From positions 62,001-126,000 of the forward strand of contig NZ_BQIP01000009.1 in assembly GCF_021602585.1 (NCBI RefSeq): a DNA stretch of 64,000 bases, in the 5' to 3' direction. The stretch comes from Pseudomonas faucium (GTDB lineage Bacteria; Pseudomonadota; Gammaproteobacteria; Pseudomonadales; Pseudomonadaceae). Shown one piece after another: positions 24,894 through 35,153 of the stretch (the first letter of the stretch is position 1; each line of letters opens with the position of its first letter). The notes under the pieces were generated by a model. That model was not told the origin of the DNA and searched no databases. It saw only the letters and a list, made by a program, of their open reading frames with translations. Made by a program: the position numbers and the translations under genes.

Positions 24894-25196
24894 ATGCGAG
24901 TACCGTCTCTTCTAGCGCTAGCGGCTGCTGGCGCTCTGTTGATACCCCTGGCCGCGACTGCTGGCAACTTCCCTGCCGGCCAAGAGGCCGGTTACATGTC
25001 GCAATGCAAACAAGTTGCCCAGGGCCAAGGCCTTGACGCGGCATCCGCCGACAAACATTGCGCGTGCGGCGCACAAGCGATCAAGAAGAACTTCACTGAC
25101 GCTGAAATCAAGGATTTGAACAGCACCGACGGCGTCGATGCCAAGCTGATGCAGAAGGCACAGACCGTGGTACAGGCCGCCTGCAAGCCGAAATGA
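24894..25196 (+). CDS. Small secreted protein, 100 aa
   Basis: ATG 24894 is chosen over the GTG at 24888 because AAGGAG is then about 9 bp away. A signal peptide ends at LAATAGN. The mature part has four cysteines (MSQCKQ, KHCACGA, ACKPK), probably two disulfides, and a helical pattern with EIKDLNSTDGVDAKL. It is transcribed away from thrS. A common periplasmic protein of pseudomonads; function unknown. Confidence 0.85.
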   Translation: MRVPSLLALAAAGALLIPLAATAGNFPAGQEAGYMSQCKQVAQGQGLDAASADKHCACGAQAIKKNFTDAEIKDLNSTDGVDAKLMQKAQTVVQAACKPK

Positions 25197-25358
25197 CCGG
25201 TTCGCAGGGTGTCAGGCACGCATCATTTGGCCTGGATCAATATCCTGCGAAGGTAAAAGGCGCCACATCCGCAGAATTAGACTATGATGTTGTCCGTGCT
25301 CCGTAGCCTCGGCCACATTGCACCATCGAAAAAATCAAATGCTCTGGAGATTCACCCC

Positions 25359-25571
25359 ATGTCCAATCGCCAAAACGGCACCGTCAAATGGTTCAATGAT
25401 GAGAAAGGCTACGGCTTCATCACCCCAGCAGGCGGCGGCGACGACCTGTTCGTACACTTCAAGGCCATCGAATCCGACGGCTTCAAGAGCCTGAAAGAAG
25501 GCCAGGCTGTTTCCTTCGTCGCCGAGCGCGGCCAGAAGGGCATGCAGGCTGCACAGGTTCGTCCGGAGTAA
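25359..25571 (+). CDS. Cold-shock domain protein (CspA family)
   Basis: 70 aa from ATG 25359 with TGGAG ahead. RNP1 KGYGFITP and RNP2 DLFVHFKAI of the cold-shock OB fold are intact. CspA-type proteins bind single-stranded RNA and melt secondary structure. A long untranslated leader precedes it, as is common for these genes. A strong terminator follows. Confidence 0.97.
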   Translation: MSNRQNGTVKWFNDEKGYGFITPAGGGDDLFVHFKAIESDGFKSLKEGQAVSFVAERGQKGMQAAQVRPE

Positions 25572-25584
25572 TTCGGAAGCTGTA

Positions 25585-25613
25585 AAAAAACCCGCCTTCG
25601 TGGCGGGTTTTTT
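25585..25613. terminator. Bidirectional terminator after cold-shock gene
   Basis: AAAAAACCCGCC, a short loop and GGCGGGTTTTTT form a symmetric hairpin flanked by A- and T-runs, so it serves both the cold-shock gene and the convergent lipoprotein gene. Confidence 0.93.
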
Positions 25614-25628
25614 ATGCCTGCTGAATAA

Positions 25629-25949
25629 TCAGCCGCAGTTGACGCGGGTTACCACGCCCTGCTCGTTCACATTCAGGTTCAAACGCTCGGAGCGGTATTC
25701 CAGGGTCACGACATCATGCGGCTTGAGGATACGCGCCATCTGCGAGCCACTGGCCTTGCGCGCCTGATCGAGCAGCTCGGCACTGCCTTGCTTGCCGATG
25801 GCGAAGTCGGCACCACTGGCCTCGCAACGGCCGTCGTTGCCGGCGGGCGCAGCAGGCTCCTTGCCACCACCAGAGTTACCGCCAGTGCTGCAACCAGCCA
25901 GCACGGCAGCCACCAGCAAGGTTGCCAGGGAAGCGCGGGTTCGGAACAT
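25629..25949 (-). CDS. I78-family peptidase inhibitor lipoprotein
   Basis: 106 aa from ATG 25949 (AGGAGG ahead). FRTRASLATLLVAAVLAGC is a lipoprotein signal. The domain after a Gly/Pro linker reads GADFAIGKQGSAELL, ARILKPHDVVTLEYRSERLN and VTRVNCG, the pattern of I78 inhibitors (potato-inhibitor-I-like fold). It probably guards the periplasm against serine proteases. Function is by family. Confidence 0.85.
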   Translation of the reverse strand: MFRTRASLATLLVAAVLAGCSTGGNSGGGKEPAAPAGNDGRCEASGADFAIGKQGSAELLDQARKASGSQMARILKPHDVVTLEYRSERLNLNVNEQGVVTRVNCG

Positions 25950-26246
25950 GAATCCTCCTAAATCAGATCTGGGAACTGCCTGATGGGACAGCGCCACCAG
26001 CCATTCGTTGCAAAACGCCCAAGTCTGCCTGAACTCGCCACGTTGGGCGAAAGGCAATCGTCACCGAATTTTGCGGCGTTGCTCACACGCTGCTTGGCTC
26101 AAGGCGCTAAGCTTTTTAAGCTGGGAAGCGCAAAGCCATTGACGCAATGTCATGATTTACTTTAAGAAGTGAAGGCACAATGCCTTCTTCGAACACCAGG
26201 GTCAGGTGTTCGCCCCTCCGCCCTGGGCCCCCAGTGAGAGCCTTTC

Positions 26247-26459
26247 ATGAGCAGCCATAGCATCGACGCCGACATCAAGGTCAAATGGGCCGAGGGCCAG
26301 AGCGCCTACAGCCCCAGCACGCCCGAAGAGCTGCTGCTGATCGCCATCGACCTGCTGGTGCGCGACCGCGGTGGCGAGGCGGCGCGCAGCTTCATCGACC
26401 AGGTGTTCGAGCGCTACGCACCGCACACGGCTATTGCAATCGAGCCAGGCGCTCGCTGA
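26247..26459 (+). CDS. Small hypothetical protein, 70 aa
   Basis: ATG 26247 with GAGAG ahead. Product (MSSHSIDADIKVKWAEGQSA...) is acidic with a helical middle, LLLIAIDLLVRDRGGEAA. Its 3' end overlaps the convergent nucleoside hydrolase gene by 29 nt. The 297 bp upstream (25950-26246) hold nothing I can name. Function unknown. Confidence 0.65.
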   Translation: MSSHSIDADIKVKWAEGQSAYSPSTPEELLLIAIDLLVRDRGGEAARSFIDQVFERYAPHTAIAIEPGAR

Positions 26460-27438
26460 GCAGGTCGAAGAAGCCCTGGGCATCACCTTCTGCTACCCAC
26501 ATCACGTTGGCCGGCTGCTTGAGCACGCCGTACCAGTCGGCGACGGTCTGGCCGAAGGTCGGGCCTTCGCGGCTGTCGACGCTCATGTGGATGCGCCGGC
26601 CGCTGAACAGCTCGGGCTTGAGCAGGTAGGCGATGACGCTGGCGTCATGCACCGGGCCGCCGGGCAGGCCGTAGAGGTCCATGTCGTGCTTGACGTAGGC
26701 ATTGAGAATGTCCACCACCAACTGGCTGGCGTGGTTGTTCACCGCGCCAATCTGCTTCAGGCGTGCGTCGCTGGTCAGCATCTTGTGGGTGACATCCAGC
26801 GGCAGGTAGGTCAGCGGCACGCCACTGGCCAGCACCACCTCGGCGGCATGCGGGTCGGCGAACAGGTTGAATTCCGCCACCGGGGTGATGTTGCCGCCGT
26901 TGAAGTGGGCGCCGCCCATCACGATCACTTCCTTGATGCCTTTGGCGATTTCCGGCTTCTGGATGAGCGCCAGGGCCAGGTTGGTTTGCGGGCCGAGCAT
27001 GGCCAAAGTGATGCTCTGGGGCTTGGCGGCGCCCAGGGTGTCGACCAGGTATTGCACGGCGCTGCCTTGGGCCAGCGGCTGCTTGGGCTCATGCACCTGG
27101 ACGCCGGTCAGGCCTTCCTCACCGTGCACTTCGGCGGCATAAATGGGCGTGCGCACCAGCGGGCGCCCTGCCCCGGCGTAGATCGGGATGTCTTCGCGGC
27201 CTGCCCATTCACGGGCCAGGCGGGCGTTGCGCGAGGTCTTGTCGAGGCGCACATTGCCCGCCACGGTGGTGATGGCGCGGATGTCCAGCGCTTCAGGGGA
27301 CGCCATGGCAAGGAACAGCGCGACCACGTCGTCGGCGCCAGGGTCGGTGTCGATGATCAGCTCGCGAGGGGCGGCCTGGAGAGTAGTGGTAGCGGCCGCG
27401 GCCATGAGGGTCAGTCCTTGTAGCAGGGGTTTGAGCAT
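26431..27438 (-). CDS. Periplasmic nucleoside hydrolase
   Basis: 335 aa. Signal peptide at 1-22 (LQAAPRE). The inosine-uridine hydrolase signature LIIDTDPGADDVVALFLAM (calcium-binding aspartates) follows directly, with VMGGAHFNGGNITPVAEFN and the late HDASVIAYLL catalytic histidine. It would split nucleosides in the periplasm into base and ribose. Placed last after rbsD, it could supply the ribose that the RbsBAC transporter takes up. Most relatives are cytoplasmic, so the signal peptide is notable. Confidence 0.92.
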   Translation of the reverse strand: MLKPLLQGLTLMAAAATTTLQAAPRELIIDTDPGADDVVALFLAMASPEALDIRAITTVAGNVRLDKTSRNARLAREWAGREDIPIYAGAGRPLVRTPIYAAEVHGEEGLTGVQVHEPKQPLAQGSAVQYLVDTLGAAKPQSITLAMLGPQTNLALALIQKPEIAKGIKEVIVMGGAHFNGGNITPVAEFNLFADPHAAEVVLASGVPLTYLPLDVTHKMLTSDARLKQIGAVNNHASQLVVDILNAYVKHDMDLYGLPGGPVHDASVIAYLLKPELFSGRRIHMSVDSREGPTFGQTVADWYGVLKQPANVMWVAEGDAQGFFDLLSERLARLQ

Positions 27439-27474
27439 GGGGCACTCCTGTTGCCTTGAGGGTGAAGCAAGCCC

Positions 27475-27500
27475 CTGTGGGAGCCGGCTTGCCGGCGATC
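27475..27500. repeat. REP element
   Basis: CTGTGGGAGCCGGCTTGCCG and the next bases match one arm of the REPIN at 59885-59966. It sits in the gap between rbsD and the nucleoside hydrolase gene, as P. putida REP sequences usually lie between genes. Confidence 0.8.
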
Positions 27501-27519
27501 GAGGGCGCAGCCCTCGCTT

Positions 27520-27918
27520 CTAAAAGGTGACGCCAGAGACCAGCGCAATGTTGCTGTAGGGCTGACACTCCCCGGTACGCACCACCGCACGGGCACTGCG
27601 CGACAGCACCTTGAATTCGTCGTGGCTCAGCCACTCGCGCTTGCCGAGCTTACCTTTCAAGCGCTCGATCTCGACCAGCGCTGGCGGCACCACCTTCTGC
27701 ATCTCTTCTGCCAGCACATGCCGCTCCACCTGCAGCTCGCTGAGCACCGCCCGCAACACGCTGGCAAAGTCCGGCACGCCCGCCGTCAACGCCAGGTCGA
27801 TCAGCTCGACACCCGGCTGCACCGGCAGCCCGGCATCGCCGATCACCAGGATGTCGCCATGGCCCATGCCGGCAATGGTGCGCGACAAGGCCACGTTGAG
27901 CAGCGCGGTCTTTTTCAT
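27520..27918 (-). CDS. rbsD: D-ribose pyranase
   Basis: 132 aa from ATG 27918 in an ATGA overlap with rbsK. The opening [20 protein letters not shown] (catalytic His), [20 protein letters not shown] and the terminal [14 protein letters not shown] are RbsD hallmarks. It interconverts the pyranose and furanose forms of ribose so that RbsK can use it. The long open frame upstream to 28299 is the shadow of rbsK. Confidence 0.96.
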   Translation of the reverse strand: MKKTALLNVALSRTIAGMGHGDILVIGDAGLPVQPGVELIDLALTAGVPDFASVLRAVLSELQVERHVLAEEMQKVVPPALVEIERLKGKLGKREWLSHDEFKVLSRSARAVVRTGECQPYSNIALVSGVTF

Positions 27919-28823
27919 GGGGTCAGCTCCGCCAGATAAGGTATCGAAGGCTGCGCGCCAGCACGGGTCACAGACAGCGCAGCGGCGCGCTGGCCGAAGG
28001 CGATCGCCTCGCCCTCCTCCTTGCCCTGCACCAGCGCCGCGGCAAAACCGCCGACGAAGGTATCGCCGGCCGCCGTGGTATCCAGCGGCTTGACCTGCGG
28101 CGCCGGGAAATGCCGGCTGCCCTCGGGGCCGACGAACAGCGCCCCTTGTGCGCCCAGGGTGACAATCACCTTGCCCGCCCCCATCTGCAACAGCCGCTCG
28201 GCGGCGCGCCGGGCACTGTCCAGGTCGCGCACCGGCTCGCCGGTCAACGCCTCGGCCTCGTGCTCGTTGGGGATCAGGTAATCGATGTTGGCGAACCACT
28301 CGGCTGGCAACGGGCCGGTGACCGGCGCCGGGTTCAGAATCACCCGCTTGCCCAGCTCACGCCCCCTGACCAGCACCCAGGCCACGGTGGCGACAGGCAC
28401 CTCAAGCTGGCAGACGACCACCTCGGCAGCCTGCAGCAGCCCCTCGAAGCGCTGCACCGCCTCGGGCGTCAGCAAGCCATTGCCACCGGGGATGATGACG
28501 ATGCAGTTCTGGCTGGCGGCATCCACGGTAATCAGCGCCACGCCGCTGGACACACCCTGGCACACGCCCACCGCCTGGCAATCGATGCCCTCCACTTCCA
28601 GCGCCTGGCGCAGCTGCAACCCATAGGCGTCATCACCCACGTTGCCGACCATGGCCACACTGCCACCCAGGCGCGCCACCGCCACCGCCTGGTTGGCGCC
28701 CTTGCCACCGGGCACGGTAAAGAAGCTTTCGCCCGCCAATGTTTCACCTGGCCGAGGCAGCCGTTCGGCGCGCGCGACCAGGTCCATGTTGAGGCTACCG
28801 ACCACCAGCACCTTGGCACTCAT
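27915..28823 (-). CDS. rbsK: Ribokinase
   Basis: 302 aa. PfkB motifs: [37 protein letters not shown] near the start, and the anion-hole/catalytic [17 protein letters not shown] near residue 255. It phosphorylates ribose to ribose 5-phosphate for the pentose phosphate pathway. It sits 9 bp after rbsR and overlaps rbsD. Confidence 0.97.
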   Translation of the reverse strand: MSAKVLVVGSLNMDLVARAERLPRPGETLAGESFFTVPGGKGANQAVAVARLGGSVAMVGNVGDDAYGLQLRQALEVEGIDCQAVGVCQGVSSGVALITVDAASQNCIVIIPGGNGLLTPEAVQRFEGLLQAAEVVVCQLEVPVATVAWVLVRGRELGKRVILNPAPVTGPLPAEWFANIDYLIPNEHEAEALTGEPVRDLDSARRAAERLLQMGAGKVIVTLGAQGALFVGPEGSRHFPAPQVKPLDTTAAGDTFVGGFAAALVQGKEEGEAIAFGQRAAALSVTRAGAQPSIPYLAELTP

Positions 28824-28832
28824 GACGATTCC

Positions 28833-29855
28833 TTAGCGGTAATCATTGAACAGATCCGGGCGCGGCCCGGTGGACTCGCGCAGCACAATGCGCGGGGCGA
28901 CGATGCGCTGCTCGGCACCCTCGCGGCGCGGTGTGGCGATGCGCGACAGCAACAGAGCCGCTGCGTTTTCGCCCAGCTCGCGTATCGACTGGCCGACCGT
29001 GGTCAGCGGCGGGTACACGTAGCGGCTCAGCTCGATGTCGTCGAAGCCGATCACCGACAGCTCGCCCGGCACGCTGATATTGCGCTCGGCCGCCGCCCGC
29101 AGCACCCCGAAGCCGATCATGTCGTTGCCGGCAAAAATCGCCGTGGGGCGCCGGCCCTCGAGCAATTGCGCGGCAGCCGCGTGGCCGCCGGGGCTGGTGA
29201 AGTCGCAGTGCAGCACATTGGCGCTTGGCACCTCGACCTTCGCCTCGGCCAGCGCACGCCGAAAGCCCGCCAGGCGTAACTGGCTGACGCCGGTTTCGGC
29301 CGGGCCGCCGATATAGGCGATGTCGCGATGGCCCAGCTCCAGCAGGTGGCAAGTCGCAAGATAGGCGCCATGTTCATGGTCGATGCGCACAAGGTCCGCC
29401 TCCACCCCTTCCAGCTCACGGTCGACGATGACCATTGGCGTGCGCACGCAGGCCAGGCTTTGCAGCAGGTCGCTGTCTTCGCCCACCGACGCCACCACCA
29501 GCCCGTCGATGCGTTTTTCCAGCAGCACGCGCAGGTAGCTGCGCTGCTTTTGCGGGTTGTCGTCGGAGTTGCACAGGATCACGCAGTAGCCGTTGCGCTC
29601 GCAGGCATCCTCAATGCCCCGCGCCAGCTCGGCAAAATAGGGGTTGACGCTGTTGGGCACCAGCAGGCCAATGGTGGCCGTGCTGCGCGCCTTGAGCGAG
29701 CGCGCCACGGCGCTGGGTACGTAGTCGAGCTCGGCGATGGCCGCTTCGACCTTGAGCCGTACCTGCTCGCTGACAGGCCGGGTCTTGTTCAGCACATGTG
29801 ACACGGTGGTGTAGGAAATACCCGCAAGTGCAGCGACGTCTTTGATGGTTGCCAT
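28833..29855 (-). CDS. rbsR: LacI-family ribose operon repressor
   Basis: 340 aa. N-terminal helix-turn-helix ATIKDVAALAGISYTTVSHV with hinge SAVARSLKARST, then a periplasmic-binding-protein-like sensor domain. Embedded in the rbs operon between rbsC and rbsK, so it is very likely the local regulator. The perfect palindrome at 33419-33432 is of LacI-family type and is its probable operator; ribose or a phosphate ester would release it. Confidence 0.95.
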   Translation of the reverse strand: MATIKDVAALAGISYTTVSHVLNKTRPVSEQVRLKVEAAIAELDYVPSAVARSLKARSTATIGLLVPNSVNPYFAELARGIEDACERNGYCVILCNSDDNPQKQRSYLRVLLEKRIDGLVVASVGEDSDLLQSLACVRTPMVIVDRELEGVEADLVRIDHEHGAYLATCHLLELGHRDIAYIGGPAETGVSQLRLAGFRRALAEAKVEVPSANVLHCDFTSPGGHAAAAQLLEGRRPTAIFAGNDMIGFGVLRAAAERNISVPGELSVIGFDDIELSRYVYPPLTTVGQSIRELGENAAALLLSRIATPRREGAEQRIVAPRIVLRESTGPRPDLFNDYR

Positions 29856-29861
29856 GTTTTT

Positions 29862-30857
29862 TCAGTTCCGCCGGTTCGAACGCCGGCTGCGATAAGTGTC
29901 GAGCACCACGGCGATGACGATGACCGCCCCGGTGATGATGCGTTTGGTGGGTTCCGACGCGCCGATCTGCGCAAGGCCTGCGGCCAGCACGGAGATGATG
30001 AGCACGCCGAAGAAGGTGCTGATGACCGAGCCGCGCCCGCCCATCAGGCTGGTGCCGCCGATGACCACCGCGGCGATCACCTGCAATTCGAGGCCGGCGC
30101 CGGCATTGGGGTCGGCGGCCTCCAGCCGGGAAATCTGGAACAGCGCAGCCAGGCCGGCCAGCAGGCCCATCAGGGCGAACACCAGTACCTTGTAGGGGCG
30201 CGGGTCGATGCCGGCCAGCCGCACGGCTTCTTCGTTGGTGCCGATGCCGATCAGGTAGCGGCCGAACACGGTGCGGGTCAGCACCAGCTGGGCCAGGATG
30301 ATCACCAGCAAGGCAATGATGAAGGCCGGCGAGATACCGAAGGCAATCGGGTTGGAGAACCAGGCATAGGCATCGCCGATGTAGGCGGTGCGCGAGTCGG
30401 TGAACTGGTAGGCCAGGCCCCGGGCCATCTCCAGCACGCCGAGGGAGACGATGAACGACGGGATGCGCCAGGCCACGGTGACCGCGCCGGTGACGCTGCC
30501 GGCCAGGGCTGCCGCAGCCATGCCGAGCAAAGCCGCCGGCAGCACGCCCCAGCCCCAGCCGAGGATCGCCACGCTCACCGTGGACGCTGCCAGGGCAAGT
30601 ACCGAGCCGACCGAGAGGTCGATGCCGCCGATGATCAGCACGAAGGTCATGCCCACGGCCAGCACCATCAGGTCGGGGATCTGGTTGGCCAGGGTGCTGA
30701 AGGTGGCATAGGACCAGAAGTGGCTGCTGAGCAACGAGAACAGCACGATCATCGCCAGCAAGGCGCCGGCCAGGCCCAGGTAGGTGCCAAGGCCCAGGTA
30801 CGTGCCGCTGCGGCGTGCGGGGGTGCTGCCGGAGGTATCGAGAGGTGTGGTTTTCAT
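29862..30857 (-). CDS. rbsC: Ribose ABC transporter permease
   Basis: 331 aa with eight to ten hydrophobic spans. The permease signature GGIDLSVGSVLALAAS lies near residue 85 and the EAA-like loop with GLELQVIAAVVIGGTSLMGG near residue 250. It forms the membrane channel for ribose. Starts in an ATGA overlap with rbsA. Confidence 0.97.
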   Translation of the reverse strand: MKTTPLDTSGSTPARRSGTYLGLGTYLGLAGALLAMIVLFSLLSSHFWSYATFSTLANQIPDLMVLAVGMTFVLIIGGIDLSVGSVLALAASTVSVAILGWGWGVLPAALLGMAAAALAGSVTGAVTVAWRIPSFIVSLGVLEMARGLAYQFTDSRTAYIGDAYAWFSNPIAFGISPAFIIALLVIILAQLVLTRTVFGRYLIGIGTNEEAVRLAGIDPRPYKVLVFALMGLLAGLAALFQISRLEAADPNAGAGLELQVIAAVVIGGTSLMGGRGSVISTFFGVLIISVLAAGLAQIGASEPTKRIITGAVIVIAVVLDTYRSRRSNRRN

Positions 30858-32407
30858 GCATCCATCCTGGGTGCTGCGTCGTGCAGCAGGGCGTCACGTT
30901 TCTGGTAGCCGGCGAAGGCGGCGGCAAGAATCTGGTCCTGGCTCCAATGGTCGCGCTCGAAGGTGTCGATCAGGCGCCCGGCAGAGAGCACGGCGATGCG
31001 GTCGCAGATCAGCATCAGCTCGCGCAGGTCGCTGGACACCACCACCAGCGCCTTGCCCTGGCGCGCCAGTTCCGCCAGCAGGCCATAGATGTCGAACTTG
31101 GCGCCCACGTCAATGCCGCGGGTCGGCTCGTCGAACAGCAGCACCTGGCAATCGCGCTCCAGCCAGCGGCCGATCACCACCTTTTGCTGGTTGCCGCCCG
31201 ACAGCTCGCCAACGGCCTGCGCGGCGCCGGCACTGCGAATGCGCATGGCGGCGATCTGCCGATCGGCCAGCGCCCGTTCGGCATCGCCGTCGAGCACCCC
31301 GGCGCGGGACACGGCGCCAAGGTTGCCCAGGGCGATGTTGGCGCTGATCGACTGTGACAGCAGCAAGCCTTCGCCCTTGCGGTCCTCGGTGATCAGGGCG
31401 ATGCCGGCCTTGACCGCGGCCTTGGGCGAGTCGATGGTCACCTCCCTGAGCGGCTGGCCCAGGGCAATGCTGCCGCTGTCGGCGCGGTCGGCGCCGAAGA
31501 TCAGCCGCAGCAGTTCGGTGCGCCCGGCACCGATCAACCCGGAGATGCCGAAGATCTCCCCTGCCCTGACCTGCAGCGACACATCACGCACCTTGTCGCC
31601 ACGGCACAGGTGCTCGACCTTGAGCAGCGGCGCGCCAAGGGTGCGCCGGCCCAGGTCGATGTGCTCGCCCAGCTCGCGGCCGACCATCAGGTTGACCAGC
31701 TCGCTGCTGCTGTAGCGCTGGATCGGCTCGTCGCACACCAGCTTGCCGTCGCGCAGCACCACGATGCGCTGGGCCACGCGCTGCAATTCTTCGAGGCGAT
31801 GGGAGATGTAGACGATGGCCACGCCACGCTGGCGCAGGCGTTCGATCTGCACGAACAGCAGCTCCACCTCGCGGGCGGTGAGCATGGCCGTGGGCTCGTC
31901 GAAGATCAGCACATGGCAGTCGCCGATCAGGTTGCGGGCGATCTCGACCATCTGCTGGTGGCCGATGCCCAACTCGCCGACCGGGGTATCCGGGTCGATG
32001 GCGTCCAGGCCGACCTGGGCCATGGCGGCCTTGGCCAGCTGGCGCAGGCGCTTGTGGCTGATCCAGCCGAAGCGGCTGGGCAGGTTGTCGAGGAACAGGT
32101 TCTCGGCCACGGTCAGGGTCGGCAGCAGGTTCAGCTCCTGCATCACCATGCGCACCCCGAGGCGCTCGGCATCGCTGCGGCTGGCCGGGGCGTAAGCCTG
32201 GCCGCGGTAGCGCATGTGGCCGGTGGTGGGCGTCTCGAGGCCGCTGATGAGTTTGGACAGGGTGCTCTTGCCCGCGCCGTTCTCGCCGGTCAGGGCCAGT
32301 ACCTCGCCCGCGCGCAGGGCCAGGCTGACGTCGCCGAGCACCGGCTGGGCATAGCTCTTGCCCAGGCCGGTGGCGATCAGCACCCCTTCATCGGCCGTTG
32401 CAGGCAT
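30854..32407 (-). CDS. rbsA: Ribose ABC transporter ATPase
   Basis: 517 aa, two fused ATPase halves. First Walker A GENGAGKSTLSKLISG, signature and Walker B VLIFDEPTAML; second half has the degenerate GLIGAGRTELLR, ELSGGNQQKVVIGRWL and VLLFDEPTRGID. ATG 32407 is preferred to 32413 since AGGAGAG would touch the latter. It powers RbsBC. Confidence 0.97.
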   Translation of the reverse strand: MPATADEGVLIATGLGKSYAQPVLGDVSLALRAGEVLALTGENGAGKSTLSKLISGLETPTTGHMRYRGQAYAPASRSDAERLGVRMVMQELNLLPTLTVAENLFLDNLPSRFGWISHKRLRQLAKAAMAQVGLDAIDPDTPVGELGIGHQQMVEIARNLIGDCHVLIFDEPTAMLTAREVELLFVQIERLRQRGVAIVYISHRLEELQRVAQRIVVLRDGKLVCDEPIQRYSSSELVNLMVGRELGEHIDLGRRTLGAPLLKVEHLCRGDKVRDVSLQVRAGEIFGISGLIGAGRTELLRLIFGADRADSGSIALGQPLREVTIDSPKAAVKAGIALITEDRKGEGLLLSQSISANIALGNLGAVSRAGVLDGDAERALADRQIAAMRIRSAGAAQAVGELSGGNQQKVVIGRWLERDCQVLLFDEPTRGIDVGAKFDIYGLLAELARQGKALVVVSSDLRELMLICDRIAVLSAGRLIDTFERDHWSQDQILAAAFAGYQKRDALLHDAAPRMDA

Positions 32408-32425
32408 GGCCATCTCTCCTGGGCG

Positions 32426-33382
32426 TCAAGGCTGGGTGATCAGCGTGACCGGGGTCTGGATGACGTTGTCGGCATCCACGTCCGGTTTTTCTCCCTTGAG
32501 CATTTTCAGCGCCGCCTGGATGCCGAACACCGCTTGCTGGCTGGCCGCCTGGTCGAGGGTGGCGAGCACGCGGCCATCCTTGAGCATCGGCTTGATGGCG
32601 TTGATGTTGTCGTAGCCCACCACTTGCACCTGGCCGGTCTTGCCAGCGGCGCGCACGGCCGACACAGCGCCCAGGGCCATGCTGTCGTTGCCGGCCAGCA
32701 GGGCCTTGAGGTCGGGGTATTCGTTGAGCATGGAGGCGGCAACCGCGTTGCCCTTGTCGATTTCCCAGTTGCCGGACTGGGTCGAGACGATCTTCATCCC
32801 TGCGGCGTCCATGGCGTCCTTGAAGCCCGCTGTGCGCTGCTGGGCGTTGGTGGTGGTCGACACGCCTTCGATGATGCCGACCTGGTCACCGGCCTTGAGC
32901 TTTTCCTTGGCCAGGTAGTCGCCGACCATGCGCGCGCCCTTGCGGTTGTCGGGGCCGACGAAGGGCACGCTGATCTGCTTGCTCTTGAGCACGTCGGGGT
33001 CGAGGCGGTTGTCGATGTTGACCACGGTGATGCCGGCGTCCATGGCTTTCTTCACCACCGGCACCAGCGCCTTGGAGTCGGCCGGGGCAAGGATGATGGC
33101 CTTGGCGCCGGTGGCGATCATCTGCTCGACGATGCGGATCTGGTTGCCGGTATCGGTTTCGTCCTTGATGCCGTTGGCCACCAGCTCGAAGTCATCGGCA
33201 TGGGCTTTCTGGTAGTCCTTGGCGCCATCTTCCATGGTGCGGAAGAACTCGTTGGCCAGGGACTTCATCACCAGCGCGACCTTGGGCTTGTCTTCGGCGT
33301 GGGCAGCGGAAAACGGCATGGCCAGGGACAGGGAAGACATGACGGCGAGCGCCAGCAGACGACCAGGGAACGGCAGCTTCAT
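32426..33382 (-). CDS. rbsB: Ribose-binding periplasmic protein
   Basis: 318 aa with a signal peptide ending SAAHAED. Substrate-binding domain of the ribose family: VALVMKSLANEFFRTMEDGA, AIILAPADSKALVPVVKKAM, GNDSMALGAVSAVRAAG, VVGYDNINAIKPML. First gene of the operon; promoter and operator lie directly upstream. Confidence 0.97.
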   Translation of the reverse strand: MKLPFPGRLLALAVMSSLSLAMPFSAAHAEDKPKVALVMKSLANEFFRTMEDGAKDYQKAHADDFELVANGIKDETDTGNQIRIVEQMIATGAKAIILAPADSKALVPVVKKAMDAGITVVNIDNRLDPDVLKSKQISVPFVGPDNRKGARMVGDYLAKEKLKAGDQVGIIEGVSTTTNAQQRTAGFKDAMDAAGMKIVSTQSGNWEIDKGNAVAASMLNEYPDLKALLAGNDSMALGAVSAVRAAGKTGQVQVVGYDNINAIKPMLKDGRVLATLDQAASQQAVFGIQAALKMLKGEKPDVDADNVIQTPVTLITQP

Positions 33383-33418
33383 GGGAAATGACTCCGGATC
33401 TTGTGATTTTTATCGGGT

Positions 33419-33432
33419 CGCAAACGTTTGCG
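33419..33432. promoter_or_regulatory. RbsR-type operator
   Basis: CGCAAACGTTTGCG is a perfect 14-bp palindrome with the central CG typical of LacI-family sites. It lies at the predicted rbsB transcription start, just after the -10, a position that blocks initiation. Confidence 0.85.
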
Positions 33433-33439
33433 TTAACTA

Positions 33440-33468
33440 ACTATGGAAACAGGTTGCCCTTTTGTCAA
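33440..33468 (-). promoter_or_regulatory. rbsB sigma70 promoter
   Basis: On the minus strand TTGACA (33463-33468) and CATAGT (33440-33445) are 17 bp apart. The -35 is a perfect match. Confidence 0.8.
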
Positions 33469-33520
33469 ATCCGTTTCGCTTTCGGGGTTTCGCCGCTCTG
33501 GCGCAGATTATCGGGGATTT

Positions 33521-33566
33521 TACGGAAAACCGAACAGGTTTTCCTATTCTTGTTCGGGGTTCCGAA
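33521..33566. promoter_or_regulatory. AauR-type upstream activating sites for ansB
   Basis: TTCGGGGTTCCGAA (33553-33566) fits the TTCGGNNNNCCGAA motif described for the acidic-amino-acid response regulator AauR in P. putida. A second copy with one mismatch, TACGGAAAACCGAA, is at 33521-33534, three helical turns away. Both lie about 70-115 bp upstream of the sigma54 promoter, the normal distance for enhancer sites. Confidence 0.75.
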
Positions 33567-33606
33567 CGAACGGGCATCTGCCGGCCTCGCCGGAGCCTTG
33601 TTATGA

Positions 33607-34794
<1,188 letters not shown>

Positions 34795-34808
34795 TAACGC
34801 AAGCAGCA

Positions 34809-34829
34809 CCCCAGTGCCGCGGGGCTTTT
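34809..34829 (+). terminator. Possible weak terminator after ansB
   Basis: CCCC and GGGG flank an 8-nt loop and are followed by CTTTTC. Short stem, so weak. Confidence 0.35.
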
Positions 34830-34868
34830 CACCTGACAGGCTGTTGCGAAAAAGACTACAGTGAAATA

Positions 34869-34884
34869 CTGTATGCGCATACAG
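34869..34884. promoter_or_regulatory. LexA box
   Basis: CTGTATGCGCATACAG is a perfect palindrome of the CTG-N10-CAG type. It overlaps the predicted -10 TACTGT (34867-34872) of a promoter whose -35 TTGCGA is 17 bp upstream, so LexA would block transcription of the two genes that follow. Confidence 0.88.
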
Positions 34885-34904
34885 CAAAAACAAGGAAAAG
34901 CCCC

Positions 34905-35147
34905 GTGGCCAGTACCGCCTCCGCAACGCCGAGCAGCTATGAACAACTGGGTGTGCGCATCCAGAAGATCATCAACAGCCCCATCGCCCAACGCAGCCGC
35001 GCCGCCCTGATCTTCCGCCTGGACCACGAGTCGCCGGACGATTGGGAAACCTTGCTCGAGGAAATCGCCGAAAACGACAACGTCACCCTCGCCCACCGCG
35101 ACGATGGCGGCGTGCAGATTTTCTGGACGGTGCCGAAGGAAGACTGA
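34905..35147 (+). CDS. DUF1654-family protein, 80 aa
   Basis: The sequence SSYEQLGVRIQKIINSPIAQ, DDWETLLEEIAENDNVTLAH and VQIFWTVP fits DUF1654, a family found mainly in pseudomonads and their phages. It starts 20 bp after the LexA box and is followed 6 bp later by the endonuclease gene, so the pair should be SOS-induced together. The function of DUF1654 is not known. Confidence 0.9.
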   Translation: MASTASATPSSYEQLGVRIQKIINSPIAQRSRAALIFRLDHESPDDWETLLEEIAENDNVTLAHRDDGGVQIFWTVPKED

Positions 35148-35153
35148 TCGCGC

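Noticed and set aside
31610-33391. 593-codon open frame antisense to rbsA and rbsB
   Set aside because: Shadow frame; the rbs genes on the other strand have clear motifs throughout.
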